This document shows, piece after piece, positions 17,773 through 26,558 of a stretch of 64,000 nucleotides of DNA (position 1 is the first letter of the stretch; each line of letters opens with the position of its first letter). The DNA is from Phaeobacter italicus (GTDB taxonomy: Bacteria > Pseudomonadota > Alphaproteobacteria > Rhodobacterales > Rhodobacteraceae). A model generated the notes under the pieces. It was not told the origin of the DNA. It ran no database searches and was given only the letters and a program-made list of their open reading frames with translations. Both the position numbers and the translations under genes were made by a program. The stretch spans positions 744,001-808,000 of the forward strand of contig NZ_CVRM01000011.1 of assembly GCF_001258055.1 (NCBI RefSeq), in the 5' to 3' direction.

Positions 17773-17804
17773 AAAAAACAAAAGCGCGTGGAAACCACGC
17801 GCTT
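17773..17804 (-). terminator. Intrinsic terminator of the candidate RNA
   Basis: AAGCGCGTGG (17782-17791) pairs perfectly with CCACGCGCTT (17795-17804) across a 3-base loop. On the minus strand the stem is followed by a TTTTGTTTTTTC tail. It lies 107 bases upstream of the HNH gene, so it ends a separate transcript. Confidence 0.88.
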
Positions 17805-18080
17805 GTCTCAAAATTCAACATGCTCAACAGAACCAGGACCTGCGTCCAAAGGGGGCTCCTGCTCAGGGCTGCACGTATTCGCAGGCCACTCAGCGGACGC
17901 ACCCTGACACCATGGTGCGGATCATCCCGCCACGCGACACAGGACAACGCCAACAGCCGGGCCCGGCCCGGCTGGCTGATGTCTGTGCGGATATCATCGT
18001 GGTCTGGCATGTTCTGCAACGGTCCTACTGCCCGGTCAGTCTGTGGTTCGACGCCAGGGCGGGGAGCCCGCCCCTGCCTG
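17773..18080 (-). ncRNA. Candidate structured RNA with its own promoter and terminator
   Basis: On the minus strand a promoter-like TTGCCA - 16 bases - TATAGT (18114-18087) is followed about 300 bases later by a perfect intrinsic terminator (17773-17804). Between them are several stable hairpins, including GGGCGGG/CCCGCCC near the 5' end and TGCGTCC/GGACGCA further on. Sequence near the 5' start (GAATTCA) can pair with TGAATTT shortly before the terminator, which would close the whole molecule. I do not recognise tmRNA, RNase P, SRP or 6S hallmarks. Long open frames cross the region on both strands, but none has a ribosome binding site or a recognisable product. Confidence 0.45.
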
Positions 18081-18086
18081 AATTCA

Positions 18087-18114
18087 ACTATATATCGTGT
18101 CAGCAAGCTGGCAA
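18087..18114 (-). promoter_or_regulatory. Predicted sigma-70-type promoter for the RNA candidate
   Basis: TTGCCA at 18114-18109 and TATAGT at 18092-18087 on the minus strand are separated by 16 bases. The surrounding TATATAG is unusually AT-rich for this neighbourhood. Transcription would begin near 18080. Confidence 0.45.
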
Positions 18115-18194
18115 GCCCCATTATCAAGCCCGCATCTGCGCCCAACCAAGCCGGTCCTGTCATCGCTAGGATGATTCCATGACACCCCCATGAC

Positions 18195-18245
18195 AGGAGG
18201 ATCCCCTTGCGTGGCTGCTCTGTGCTGCCTATTGCAGGCCCATGA
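18195..18245 (+). promoter_or_regulatory. Strong ribosome binding site with 12-codon leader frame coupled to the pseudouridine synthase gene
   Basis: AGGAGG at 18195-18200 is correctly spaced for TTG 18207, which opens a 12-codon frame ([12 protein letters not shown]) ending at TGA 18243-18245. That stop overlaps the ATG (18242) of the pseudouridine synthase gene, which otherwise lacks a nearby ribosome binding site. The arrangement suggests translational coupling through a leader peptide; expression of the peptide is unproven. Confidence 0.4.
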
Positions 18246-18997
18246 CCCGTCTGATCCGTTTCAACAAACCCTATGATGTCCTGCCGCAGTTCACAGATCG
18301 CGGCAGCACCGACAGCCCACGCGCGACGCTCAGCGATTGGATCGATCTGCCCGGGGTTTACCCTGCCGGGCGACTGGATCGGGACAGCGAGGGGCTGATG
18401 CTCCTGACGGATCAGGGGCGTCTGCAGGCCTGGATTTCCGACCCGCAGCACAAGATGCCAAAAACCTATTGGGTTCAGGTCGAGGGCACGCCAGACGCGG
18501 CGGCCATCACTGCGCTCGCCGAAGGGGTTGAGCTGAAAGATGGGCTGACCCGCCCCGCCAAAGCGCGACTGATTGCCGAGCCCGAAGGCCTGTGGGCGCG
18601 CAACCCACCGATCCGGGTGCGAAAATCCGTCCCTGACAGCTGGATAGAGCTGACGATCCGCGAAGGGCGCAACCGGCAGGTCCGGCGGATGACGGCAGCG
18701 GTCGGCCATCCCACATTGCGCCTGATCCGCGCCGCAATCGGCGCGTGGACCCTCAATGGCCTGGGTCAGGGACAATGGGAGGATCTGGAGGTGCCCAACA
18801 TTCCCGGTCCGCCCAGACCCAAACACGTGCCCAACCGTCAGGCCATCGCCCGCCGTCACGCCCGAGAAGAGGCCGAAGCCAAACAAGAGGCGCGCGTTTC
18901 GCGTCCAAAGCCCGGCAAATCCACGGGCACCAAAGCAGGCAGCGCCAAAGCAGGCAGCGCCAAACCCCGAAAACCAAGAAAGCCGCGCAAGGGCTGA
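18242..18997 (+). CDS. rRNA pseudouridine synthase, RluE/RsuA-like
   Basis: A 251-residue pseudouridine synthase of the RsuA/RluB/RluE branch without an N-terminal S4 domain. The catalytic motif is [17 protein letters not shown] near residues 40-56, with the catalytic Asp in [15 protein letters not shown] and [10 protein letters not shown] are further family blocks. The absence of S4 and the direct [14 protein letters not shown] start resemble RluE. A C-terminal tail of about 60 residues is rich in Lys/Arg/Ala/Pro, including two copies of KAGSA, and probably binds RNA non-specifically. No conventional ribosome binding site is adjacent to the ATG; see the leader at 18195. Confidence 0.92.
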   Translation: MTRLIRFNKPYDVLPQFTDRGSTDSPRATLSDWIDLPGVYPAGRLDRDSEGLMLLTDQGRLQAWISDPQHKMPKTYWVQVEGTPDAAAITALAEGVELKDGLTRPAKARLIAEPEGLWARNPPIRVRKSVPDSWIELTIREGRNRQVRRMTAAVGHPTLRLIRAAIGAWTLNGLGQGQWEDLEVPNIPGPPRPKHVPNRQAIARRHAREEAEAKQEARVSRPKPGKSTGTKAGSAKAGSAKPRKPRKPRKG

Positions 18998-19013
18998 TCC
19001 TCGCGCGGCTTTG
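18979..19013 (+). terminator. Terminator overlapping the end of the pseudouridine synthase gene
   Basis: AAAGCCGCGC (18979-18988) and GCGCGGCTTT (19003-19012) form a perfect 10-bp stem. The left arm lies inside the last codons of the gene, so the basic tail's final codons double as terminator sequence. It can serve both convergent genes. Confidence 0.75.
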
Positions 19014-19037
19014 CTCTCGTGTCTGCGATCTTGGTGA

Positions 19038-19703
19038 TCAGAGGCTCAGCTTGTCCCGCATGAACGCCAGCGCCACGCTCAGCCCGTCGGGCGCAATGCC
19101 GTGTCCGGTCCCCTTCATGATATGGGCGAAAACATCCTGAAACCCGGCTTCCTGCAGGGCTTCTGCAGCTTCTGGCAGGGACTGGGGCGGAACAACATCA
19201 TCCGCATCCCCGTGAACCAGCAAAACCGGCATCTTGGAGATCACCTCGTCGCTGAAAGTCTCAGGCGACAGGAGCCGACCCGAGAAGGCAACAATCCCCG
19301 CAATCGCATCTTCGCGACGCGGCGCGACATGCAGGCTCATCATTGTGCCCTGCGAAAACCCGAACAAAACGACCTGCTCCGGCAGCACATCCTCGTCCAC
19401 CATCAAGGCATCCAGAAACGCGTTCAGATCCTCGGTTGCCGACATCATCCCACGCATGGATTCCTCTTCCGAGGAGCCATCAATCCAGGGGATCGGAAAC
19501 CACTGGAAGCCAAATGGCGCACCGGCGCAGCGTTCGGGGGCATCAGGTGCCACAAACAGCGTGTCTGGTAGATGCTCGCTCAGCGGATCCGCAAGCCCCA
19601 GAAGATCAGCGCCATTGGCGCCATAGCCGTGCAGAAACACCACAACCGAGCGTGTCTGACCTGACAGCGGCTCCTTGCGTTCGGCTTTCAAAACTCGTGT
19701 CAT
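19038..19703 (-). CDS. Alpha/beta hydrolase, phospholipase/carboxylesterase family
   Basis: A 221-residue serine hydrolase. Oxyanion region VVVFLHGYGANGADL, nucleophile motif GFSQG (Ser), a later Asp in VHGDADDVVP, and His in KGTGHGIAPDG form the catalytic set of the small bacterial carboxylesterase family. ATG 19703 is chosen because GGAAGGGA precedes it and it overlaps the upstream glycosylase stop (ATGA). The substrate is probably a short-chain ester; this is not determined. Confidence 0.92.
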   Translation of the reverse strand: MTRVLKAERKEPLSGQTRSVVVFLHGYGANGADLLGLADPLSEHLPDTLFVAPDAPERCAGAPFGFQWFPIPWIDGSSEEESMRGMMSATEDLNAFLDALMVDEDVLPEQVVLFGFSQGTMMSLHVAPRREDAIAGIVAFSGRLLSPETFSDEVISKMPVLLVHGDADDVVPPQSLPEAAEALQEAGFQDVFAHIMKGTGHGIAPDGLSVALAFMRDKLSL

Positions 19704-20353
19704 CGGATCCCTTCCCTGTCCTTTGCCACACGGTAATAGGCCCAGAGCACGCGCGCCGCAACCGAACGCCACGGCGACCAGGCTTCTGCGATCTTGCGCA
19801 TCTTGGCCGGCGTCGGCCGATCCGCCAGCCCCAAGAGCAGTCGCGCCCCTTCCTGAAGGGCAAGATCGCCATGAGCAAACACATCCGCCCGCCCCAAAGA
19901 GAACATCGCATAGATTTCTGCTGTCCAGGTGCCAATCCCCGAAACCTGGGTCAAGGTGGCGATCACCTCATCATCCGGGGCGTGGCGCAGGGCGTCAAAA
20001 TCAATCTCGGCCTCTGCCAGGGCGCGGGCGTATCGCATTTTCTGCCGACTGAGCCCGGCAACGCGCAGATCCTCGTCGCTTGCCACCTGTATCGCCGCAG
20101 CCCGGTCAAGCCCTGCCGCCACCATGCGCCCCCAAATCGCATTGGCCGAGGCGACGCTGACCTGTTGACTGACGATCGCGCTCAATAATTCGGCAAATCC
20201 TTCGGGCTTGCGCCGCAGTGGCAGTGGCCCGCATTGCGCCAGCGCGTCTGCAAATCGGGGGTCTTGGCCGGCCAACCACATCGCGCCTTCGTTCACACAG
20301 CTGTCTGACAGAATGATCCGTCCCACATCGCCCTTGTCCGTCTGTCCCGCCAT
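19700..20353 (-). CDS. DNA-3-methyladenine glycosylase, AlkA-like (HhH-GPD)
   Basis: A 217-residue base-excision repair glycosylase. The helix-hairpin-helix is LTQVSGIGTWTAEIYAMF, followed by the catalytic Asp in DVFAHGDLALQEG. The N-terminal AlkA extension domain is missing or reduced, as in the shorter bacterial enzymes. It removes alkylated purines from DNA. ATG 20353 has AAGGAACGG upstream; longer in-frame starts exist but lack this. It is translationally coupled to the esterase gene. Confidence 0.93.
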   Translation of the reverse strand: MAGQTDKGDVGRIILSDSCVNEGAMWLAGQDPRFADALAQCGPLPLRRKPEGFAELLSAIVSQQVSVASANAIWGRMVAAGLDRAAAIQVASDEDLRVAGLSRQKMRYARALAEAEIDFDALRHAPDDEVIATLTQVSGIGTWTAEIYAMFSLGRADVFAHGDLALQEGARLLLGLADRPTPAKMRKIAEAWSPWRSVAARVLWAYYRVAKDREGIR

Positions 20354-20442
20354 CTGCCGTTCCTTGCGTCTTTTTCGCGCGCATAGCGCACCCAACCATC
20401 ATCATTCTTGCCCCGTCCGATTTTCACGGCTACCCATCTGTC

Positions 20443-21669
20443 ATGACTGACAGCCTTCCCCTTCACGACGACCGGATTGCCAAGCGCAATGTCGTCATTC
20501 TGGTGCTTGCGCAGGCGTTTTTGGGCGCGCAGATGCCGATGATCTTCACCATTGGTGGTCTTGCAGGTCAATCGCTTGCCAGCAATGCCTGTTTTGCAAC
20601 ATTGCCTATTTCCCTTTTGGTCGCGGGCTCCATGCTGGCAGCGACCCCGATTTCCGCCATCATGCAACGCTACGGACGGCGGGCCGGTTTTCTTGTCGGA
20701 ACCACGGCCGGCGCGATTGGCGGTCTGATCGGGGCGTATGGCCTTTACCTGGGCTCCTTCCCGATTTTCCTTCTCGGCAGCTTCATGACCGGCATCTACA
20801 TGAGCGCCCACGGCTTTTACCGCTTTGCCGCCACCGATACCGCGTCAGAGGCGTTCCGGCCAAAAGCGATTTCCTATGTGATGGCTGGTGGGCTTCTTGC
20901 CGCCATCATCGGGCCCCAGCTGGTCAAGGCGACAAGCCAGGCCTTTGTTATTCCGTTTCTCGGCACCTATATGGCGGTGATTGCGATCAATGTGATTGGC
21001 TCGCTGTTGTTTGTCTTCCTCAAGATCCCGAAACCGCCCCGCCCGGCCGAGGACGCCCCCAAAGGGCGCAGCCGGATGGAGATGCTGCGCACCCCAACGA
21101 TTGCGGTCGCCGTGATCTGCGCGATGGTGTCCTATGCGTTGATGAACCTCGTGATGACCTCCACCCCGCTTGCGGTGGTCGGCTGCGGTTTTGACGAAGG
21201 AAACGCGGCAGATGTGGTCACTGCCCACGTTCTGGCGATGTATGTGCCGTCTTTCTTTACCGGTCACCTGATCGCCCGCTTTGGGGTGGAAAAGATTGTC
21301 GGCGCTGGCCTCTTCATTCTTGCTGGTGCAGGCGCTGTTGCCCTTCAAGGTGTTGATCTTGAGAACTTCTTTATCGCGTTGATCCTGCTTGGGATCGGGT
21401 GGAACTTTGGTTTCATCGGGGCGACGACCATGCTCGCTGGTGCCCATGAAAGCTATGAGCGTGGCCGCATGCAGGGGTTGAACGATCTTCTGGTGTTTGG
21501 CGGCGTGACCTTTGCCTCGCTGGCCTCAGGTGGTTTGATGAACTGCTCTGGCGGCTCGCCGGTCGAGGGCTGGACCGCTGTCAATATGGCGATGGCACCC
21601 TTCCTGGCCCTTGCCGGGGGCGCGCTGCTGTGGCTGGTTCTGCGGCCACGGGCGCTGCGCGATGCCTGA
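20443..21669 (+). CDS. Major facilitator superfamily transporter
   Basis: A 408-residue inner-membrane transporter with about 12 hydrophobic segments. The loop between TM2 and TM3 has MQRYGRRAGFLVG, a version of the MFS motif A, and a second copy (ARFGVEKIVGAG) occurs in the C-terminal half. A central cytoplasmic loop (KIPKPPRPAEDAPKGRSRME) separates the halves. It resembles uncharacterised efflux-type MFS proteins. The substrate is unknown and neighbours give no clear clue. No strong ribosome binding site is visible before the ATG. Confidence 0.88.
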   Translation: MTDSLPLHDDRIAKRNVVILVLAQAFLGAQMPMIFTIGGLAGQSLASNACFATLPISLLVAGSMLAATPISAIMQRYGRRAGFLVGTTAGAIGGLIGAYGLYLGSFPIFLLGSFMTGIYMSAHGFYRFAATDTASEAFRPKAISYVMAGGLLAAIIGPQLVKATSQAFVIPFLGTYMAVIAINVIGSLLFVFLKIPKPPRPAEDAPKGRSRMEMLRTPTIAVAVICAMVSYALMNLVMTSTPLAVVGCGFDEGNAADVVTAHVLAMYVPSFFTGHLIARFGVEKIVGAGLFILAGAGAVALQGVDLENFFIALILLGIGWNFGFIGATTMLAGAHESYERGRMQGLNDLLVFGGVTFASLASGGLMNCSGGSPVEGWTAVNMAMAPFLALAGGALLWLVLRPRALRDA

Positions 21670-21696
21670 CGGCACCACCGATTGCTGAAACAGAAC

Positions 21697-21727
21697 CGCC
21701 CGCGCAGGTCTGCGCGGGCGTTTTTTT
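21697..21727 (+). terminator. Terminator after the MFS gene
   Basis: CGCCCGCGCA (21697-21706) and TGCGCGGGCG (21711-21720) form a perfect 10-bp stem with a 4-base loop, followed by seven T residues. This is one of the clearest terminators in the window. Confidence 0.95.
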
Positions 21728-21765
21728 GCGGAAATCTGGTTTTCACACAGATGTCGCTGGAAAAA

Positions 21766-22542
21766 TCACCAGCGACCTGTGCTCACCCGCCAGATCAGCC
21801 CTGCACGGCGGCGAAACTCGCTGGTGCCCAGCTCTCCCGCTGCCACACGTTGGGGTTCTGCGATGGCCTGTCGCAGGATCGCCTCTGCCTGCCAGCCCGG
21901 CAGCATCGCAGGCAGTGCAGATCGCGCCACCTTTGTTCGCTGTTGGCGGGCCTCCCGCAGGGCCTCAAGGCCGGACTGTGCGAGCGCCTTGACCCCGACC
22001 TCTGTCCCATCAAGCAGCGGAACACGTTTTTCCGCTTCCAGCTTGGGGATCGCCCGCAGCCAATTCGCCACACCAACGCCAAAGCCGAAGCGACGCACGA
22101 CTGTCTCGTCAGTTGCCCCAAGGGTCGCCGCAGCCATCCACATCAGCGAGCCACTGGTCTTGTCGATATGATCGGCAAGTGCGGCCGCATCCTCGAACGG
22201 GTCGCGATAGATGTCCCAACGGCGGGCCTCGGCCATTGCATCGATATGCGCCGCCAGATCCGGGCGCAGCACTTGGCCCAGAGGGGTCGCCACGAAGTGC
22301 CGTCGCACAGGCCCGCCTGCGGCGATTTCTGCGCCAACATCACGCCACCATTGCACCCGCATTTCGGCAATCATCGACTCCGCCGACGCCCAGGGCGCGC
22401 GCGCCAGTTCCAGGTTAAAGGCATAGAGCGCAAACAACGCGCCCCGCACCTTGACCGGCGAGGCCATGACGGTTTGAAACCGGTCTGGATCCCCCTTCTG
22501 CACCAGTTCGGCACAGGCAATCAGATCATCATCAAAGTCCAT
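21766..22542 (-). CDS. Squalene/phytoene synthase-family protein (NDUFAF6-like, probably non-catalytic)
   Basis: A 258-residue member of the trans-isoprenyl diphosphate synthase head-to-head family. The fold is suggested by RGALFALYAFNLELARAP and the helix RVQWWRDVG, and by KTSGSLMWMAAATLGA. The first Asp-rich motif that binds prenyl diphosphate in real squalene/phytoene synthases is not present at its usual place, so enzymatic synthesis is doubtful. Such proteins in alphaproteobacteria are related to the mitochondrial complex I assembly factor NDUFAF6, which would be a housekeeping role. It follows cimA by 53 bases on the same strand. Confidence 0.82.
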   Translation of the reverse strand: MDFDDDLIACAELVQKGDPDRFQTVMASPVKVRGALFALYAFNLELARAPWASAESMIAEMRVQWWRDVGAEIAAGGPVRRHFVATPLGQVLRPDLAAHIDAMAEARRWDIYRDPFEDAAALADHIDKTSGSLMWMAAATLGATDETVVRRFGFGVGVANWLRAIPKLEAEKRVPLLDGTEVGVKALAQSGLEALREARQQRTKVARSALPAMLPGWQAEAILRQAIAEPQRVAAGELGTSEFRRRAGLIWRVSTGRW

Positions 22543-22595
22543 CGTGAAGACCTATCTCTCAGGCAGAAAGAGTGGGCAGAACCTGCACGCGGCGC

Positions 22596-24209
22596 TCAGG
22601 CGTCATCGCGCAACAGCTTCCAGCGGATCGCATCCAGAAGCGCCTCAAAGGAGGCGTCTATTATGTTCGGGCTCACCCCGACAGTGGACCAACGCCGGCC
22701 CTTTCCGTCTTCGCTGTCGATGATGACACGGGTCACGGCCTCGGTGCCGCCTTGGGTGATCCGCACCTTGAAGTCGACAAGCCGCATATCATCCAACGCT
22801 TTGGAATAGCGCCCCAAATCCTTTATCAACGCTTTGGCCAGCGCATTCACGGGGCCGCGATCACTGCCGGTTTCGTCCATCGATTCACTGACCGACAGCA
22901 GCTTTTCTCCATCGACCTTAACCACGACAACCGCCTCAGAGAGCGACACCATCTTGTCGTATTTGTTTTTGCGCCGCTCCACCGTCACCTTGTAGCGTTT
23001 CACCTCAAAGAAGGTGGGCAGCTGGCCAAGTTCTTCGCGCGCCAGGATCTCAAAGGAGGCCTGCGCGGTGTCATAGGAATAGCCCTCTGCCTCGCGGGTC
23101 TTGATCCGGTCAAGGATCCGCGCCAGCGCAGGGTCGCCCTTTTCGACGGACAGGCCCGCCTCGGACAGGCGTTTGCGCAGATTGGACTGCCCTGCCTGAT
23201 TGGACATTGGGATGATACGCGCGTTGCCGACCAGTGCGGGGTCGATGTGCTCGTAGGTGCTTGGATCTTTCAGGATCGCGCTGGCATGGAGCCCCGCCTT
23301 ATGGGCAAAGGCAGATGCCCCCACATAGGCTGCCTGCTTCATCGGCACGCGGTTCAGGATCTCGTCCAGCATCCGGCTGAGCTTGGTCAATCCCGCCAGC
23401 CCTTCGCGGCTCACGCCGATGTCGAACTGATCCGCATAGGGCTGTTTCAGCAGAAGTGTCGGGATCAGCGTTGTCAGATTGGCGTTGCCGCAGCGCTCGC
23501 CCAGGCCATTCAATGTCCCCTGGATCTGACGCGCCCCTGCATCAACGGCGGCAAGCGAACAGGCCACGGCGTTTTCCGTGTCGTTATGGGTGTGGATGCC
23601 CAGATGGCTGCCCGGAATACCCGCTGCAACAACCGCCGCCACGATGCGCCCAACTTCCTCTGGCAGGGTGCCGCCATTGGTGTCACACAAAACCACCCAG
23701 CGCGCGCCTTCGTCATAGGCCGCGCGGCACGCGGCAAGCGCATACTCCGGGTTGTCCTTGTACCCATCAAAGAAATGTTCGGCGTCAAACAGCGCCTCGC
23801 GTCCCTGATCCTTGATATGGCGGATCGAGGCGCGGATATTGTCGAGGTTTTCCTCCAGTTCGATGCCAAGCGCATGGGTCACATGGTAGTCATGGCTCTT
23901 GCCCACCAGACACACCGCAGCCGTACCCGCGTTCATCACCGCTGCCAGAACCTCGTCATTGGCTGCAGAGCGCCCGGCCCGCTTGGTCATGCCAAAGGCG
24001 GTCATGGTGGCGCGTGTCCTGGGGGCTTCGTCGAAAAAGCCGCTGTCCGTCGGGTTTGCGCCGGGCCAGCCGCCCTCGATATAGTCGACGCCCAGTGCAT
24101 CCAGCGCCTCGGCAATCTGGGTTTTCTCGGCCGTGGAAAACTGGACGCCCTGGGTCTGCTGCCCGTCGCGCAGCGTGGTGTCGTAGAGGTAAAGACGTTC
24201 TTTTGTCAT
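22596..24209 (-). CDS. cimA: (R)-citramalate synthase
   Basis: A 537-residue enzyme of the isopropylmalate-synthase superfamily that condenses pyruvate with acetyl-CoA to citramalate, giving 2-oxobutyrate for isoleucine without threonine deaminase. LYDTTLRDGQQTQGVQ at the N-terminus, EGGWPGANPTD, and HTHNDTENAVA are diagnostic for CimA rather than LeuA. A C-terminal LeuA-type allosteric domain (from about residue 400) carries the isoleucine feedback site in relatives. It follows cysS by 56 bases on the same strand. Confidence 0.93.
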   Translation of the reverse strand: MTKERLYLYDTTLRDGQQTQGVQFSTAEKTQIAEALDALGVDYIEGGWPGANPTDSGFFDEAPRTRATMTAFGMTKRAGRSAANDEVLAAVMNAGTAAVCLVGKSHDYHVTHALGIELEENLDNIRASIRHIKDQGREALFDAEHFFDGYKDNPEYALAACRAAYDEGARWVVLCDTNGGTLPEEVGRIVAAVVAAGIPGSHLGIHTHNDTENAVACSLAAVDAGARQIQGTLNGLGERCGNANLTTLIPTLLLKQPYADQFDIGVSREGLAGLTKLSRMLDEILNRVPMKQAAYVGASAFAHKAGLHASAILKDPSTYEHIDPALVGNARIIPMSNQAGQSNLRKRLSEAGLSVEKGDPALARILDRIKTREAEGYSYDTAQASFEILAREELGQLPTFFEVKRYKVTVERRKNKYDKMVSLSEAVVVVKVDGEKLLSVSESMDETGSDRGPVNALAKALIKDLGRYSKALDDMRLVDFKVRITQGGTEAVTRVIIDSEDGKGRRWSTVGVSPNIIDASFEALLDAIRWKLLRDDA

Positions 24210-24265
24210 TGGCTGGCCTTATGGCTTGGCAAAATAAGCAGGCGCCCCGGATCGGGCTGGCGTCA

Positions 24266-25672
24266 TCATGGCTTCAAAGCGGCTTCCAGTTTCGAGGCAT
24301 CAAATCCCGCGCCGGGCACCAGCTCGACGCCAGCTTTTGACATGCGAACCTCAACGCCCGCTTCAAGATACGCGGATTTGAGCCGGTCAACCTCGGCAAA
24401 ATCCTTGCTCTCCATCGCAACGGTGCGCGCATCAAAAAGTGATTTTTCATAAACACTTAGATCAACTTCTTCACCCTTCGCCCAGGCGCCCAGCTCCTCC
24501 GTCAGAAGGCCCATCAATTGGGCGGATGCCAGAAGCGATGCTGCATCACCTCCTGAGGCCAGTTTATGCAACTCTGCCACTGCCCCTGCGGTGTTGAGAT
24601 CATCAGACAGCGCGGCAATCACCGCGGCAGCAGCACTGGGCGCGGGCTCGATGCCCGCGGTCAGTGCCCGCCACTTGCGCAAGGTGGCCTCGGCCTCTTT
24701 TGCCTTTTTGTCGGTCCAGTCCATCGGCTTGCGGTAATGTGTTTGCAGGAACACAAAGCGGATGACCTCACCCGGATAACCCTGTTCAAGCAGGTCGCGG
24801 ACGGTGAAAAAGTTACCGAGCGATTTGGACATTTTCTTGCCCTCGACCTGCAGCATCTCGTTGTGCAGCCAGATCTTGGCAAAATCGCCTTCCGGGTGGG
24901 CGCAGCAGCTTTGGGCGATTTCATTTTCGTGATGCGGGAACATCAGATCATTGCCGCCGCCGTGAATGTCGAAACTTTCACCAAACAGCTCGTGGCTCAT
25001 GGCAGAGCATTCGATGTGCCAGCCCGGACGTCCACGCCCCCAGGGGCTGTCCCAGCCCGGCAGCTCATCCGTGGAGGGCTTCCACAGTACGAAATCCATC
25101 GGGTCACGCTTGTTGTCGGCCACTTCGACCCGCGCACCGGCAATCATGGCATCCACGGACCGGCCCGACAGTGCGCCATAGTCCTTGTAGCTCTTGACCG
25201 AAAACAGCACATGTCCCGCGCCATCGGGATAGGCATGGCCTTTGGCGATCAGCTCTTCGATCATCGCGATCATCTGCGGGATATAGGCGGTTGCGCGCGG
25301 CATGTGATCGGGCTCCAGCGCGCCCAGCTCGGCCATGTCGGCCAGATACCAGCTGATGGTTTCCTCTGTCCGCTCCTGCACCAGCTCTTCCAGCGTGCCC
25401 GGCGCGCCTGCCTCCTTGCGCGCAACTGCGGTTGCGTTGATCTTGTCATCCACATCGGTGAAGTTGCGGGCATAACTGACGTGATCGGGGCCGTAGACCT
25501 CGCGCAAGAGGCGATAGAGCACATCAAACACCACCACCGGGCGCGCATTGCCCAGATGGGCGCGGTCGTAAACCGTCGGCCCACAGAGGTAGAGACGCAC
25601 ATCGTCGGGATTGATCGGGTCCAGCACCTCTTTGCCTCGGGTGCGGGTGTTGTGCAGCTTGATCGTCGTCAT
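24266..25672 (-). CDS. cysS: Cysteinyl-tRNA synthetase
   Basis: A 468-residue class Ia synthetase. The HIGH-type motif is [11 protein letters not shown], the KMSKS loop is [11 protein letters not shown], and the zinc ligands include Cys in LCGPTVYD and Cys/His in ECSAMSHEL and [12 protein letters not shown] 25672 gives the normal N-terminus (TTIKLHNT) and has GAAGGA upstream; a longer in-frame start is unlikely. It attaches cysteine to tRNA-Cys. Confidence 0.97.
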   Translation of the reverse strand: MTTIKLHNTRTRGKEVLDPINPDDVRLYLCGPTVYDRAHLGNARPVVVFDVLYRLLREVYGPDHVSYARNFTDVDDKINATAVARKEAGAPGTLEELVQERTEETISWYLADMAELGALEPDHMPRATAYIPQMIAMIEELIAKGHAYPDGAGHVLFSVKSYKDYGALSGRSVDAMIAGARVEVADNKRDPMDFVLWKPSTDELPGWDSPWGRGRPGWHIECSAMSHELFGESFDIHGGGNDLMFPHHENEIAQSCCAHPEGDFAKIWLHNEMLQVEGKKMSKSLGNFFTVRDLLEQGYPGEVIRFVFLQTHYRKPMDWTDKKAKEAEATLRKWRALTAGIEPAPSAAAAVIAALSDDLNTAGAVAELHKLASGGDAASLLASAQLMGLLTEELGAWAKGEEVDLSVYEKSLFDARTVAMESKDFAEVDRLKSAYLEAGVEVRMSKAGVELVPGAGFDASKLEAALKP

Positions 25673-25912
25673 CACAAATCCTTCGTCTGACCGCAGCGCA
25701 TGCGCCTCTGGCCGATCTCCCAACGGGTGCCGCAAGATAGCGGCGCGCAGCGCGGGCTTAGCAAGTTGTTCAAAAGAAGGGAACGACAGAAACCAGCCCG
25801 CTGAGTATTTCAGCAGGTAATGCAGCAGGTAATAATGTTGCACAGCCGGTTCATGAGCTTTGCGTATCACAGCCCAAATCCGCCGCCAAGCCTGCAAATA
25901 AACAGGTCGACC
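25673..25912. other. Intergenic region upstream of cysS
   Basis: Should contain the cysS promoter on the minus strand. Short open frames here have no ribosome binding sites. The right end is the T tract of the outer-membrane-protein terminator. Confidence 0.5.
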
Positions 25913-25947
25913 AAAAGAAACGCGGCGCATCCCGAAGGATACGCCGC
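25913..25947 (-). terminator. Terminator of the outer-membrane protein gene, TTCG tetraloop
   Basis: On the minus strand an 11-bp stem (GCGGCGTATCC / GGATGCGCCGC, one wobble) closes a TTCG tetraloop and is followed by GTTTCTTTT. The stem lies 38 bases after the barrel-protein stop. Confidence 0.85.
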
Positions 25948-25985
25948 GCCTGCCCTCAGGTGTGAGGGATCGGGATCATCTAGGA

Positions 25986-26558
25986 TCAGAAGCGATAGGA
26001 CGCCCGCAGGGACACGGTGGTTGCGTCCGCGCTGATGCCGCTGCCGCCCAGATCGTCAAAGTCGTGTTCCAGGATCTCGCCGCCAACGGTCCACTGTTCA
26101 TTCACACGGTAGGCCATGCCGATGCCGTAGAATTCGCCGGTTTCATCCCCGACAGAAGTGTCGACCTGCGCAACACCACCGGTCACATAGGCCAGAACCG
26201 GGCCAAATTCGTAGCCGGCCTTTACCTTGGCACGGGCCACGGAATCCACTGTTGCGCCGCCCAGGTCCGTGTCGGTCGCGTCATAATCGAGTTCACCGCC
26301 CAGAACGAACTGACCGAAGTCATAGTTGTAACCGGCGTGAATACCATAAGAGACATCATCCCCCGACAGACCATTGCTGGTGTCTGCATCCAGCTGACCG
26401 ATCTGGCCACCGATGTAGGCGCCGGTCCAGTCTGTGCCGGTTTGAACCACGGTGACGGGCGCTGGTACGGGCTCCACAACCGGCTCTTCGAGGTTGCCGG
26501 CAAAGGCAGGGGTGCTCAGTGCGGCGGCGATGGCTGCCATGGATACGATACGGGTCAT
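25986..26558 (-). CDS. Outer-membrane beta-barrel protein
   Basis: A 190-residue exported protein of the OmpA-like/Omp25-type small barrel family. A signal peptide (MTRIVSMAAIAAALSTPAFA) is followed by a short Pro/Val linker and then alternating strands (WTGAYIGGQIGQLDA, YNYDFGQFVLGGELDY) ending in the typical terminal Phe (SLRASYRF). AAGGAGAAA precedes the ATG. It probably folds as an eight-stranded barrel. The function is structural or unknown. A second barrel gene lies upstream on the same strand. Confidence 0.88.
   Translation of the reverse strand: MTRIVSMAAIAAALSTPAFAGNLEEPVVEPVPAPVTVVQTGTDWTGAYIGGQIGQLDADTSNGLSGDDVSYGIHAGYNYDFGQFVLGGELDYDATDTDLGGATVDSVARAKVKAGYEFGPVLAYVTGGVAQVDTSVGDETGEFYGIGMAYRVNEQWTVGGEILEHDFDDLGGSGISADATTVSLRASYRF

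Noticed and set aside
17773-18080. tmRNA, RNase P RNA, SRP RNA or 6S RNA as identity of the RNA candidate
   Set aside because: None of the conserved sequence blocks of these RNAs was found on either strand.
17663-18886. 407-residue open frame on the minus strand across the HNH leader and the pseudouridine synthase gene
   Set aside because: It is antisense to a confidently identified gene for half its length, has no ribosome binding site, contains a terminator inside, and no part matches a known family.
22572-24452. 626-residue plus-strand frame opposite cimA
   Set aside because: cimA is unmistakable on the minus strand; the plus frame is a shadow.
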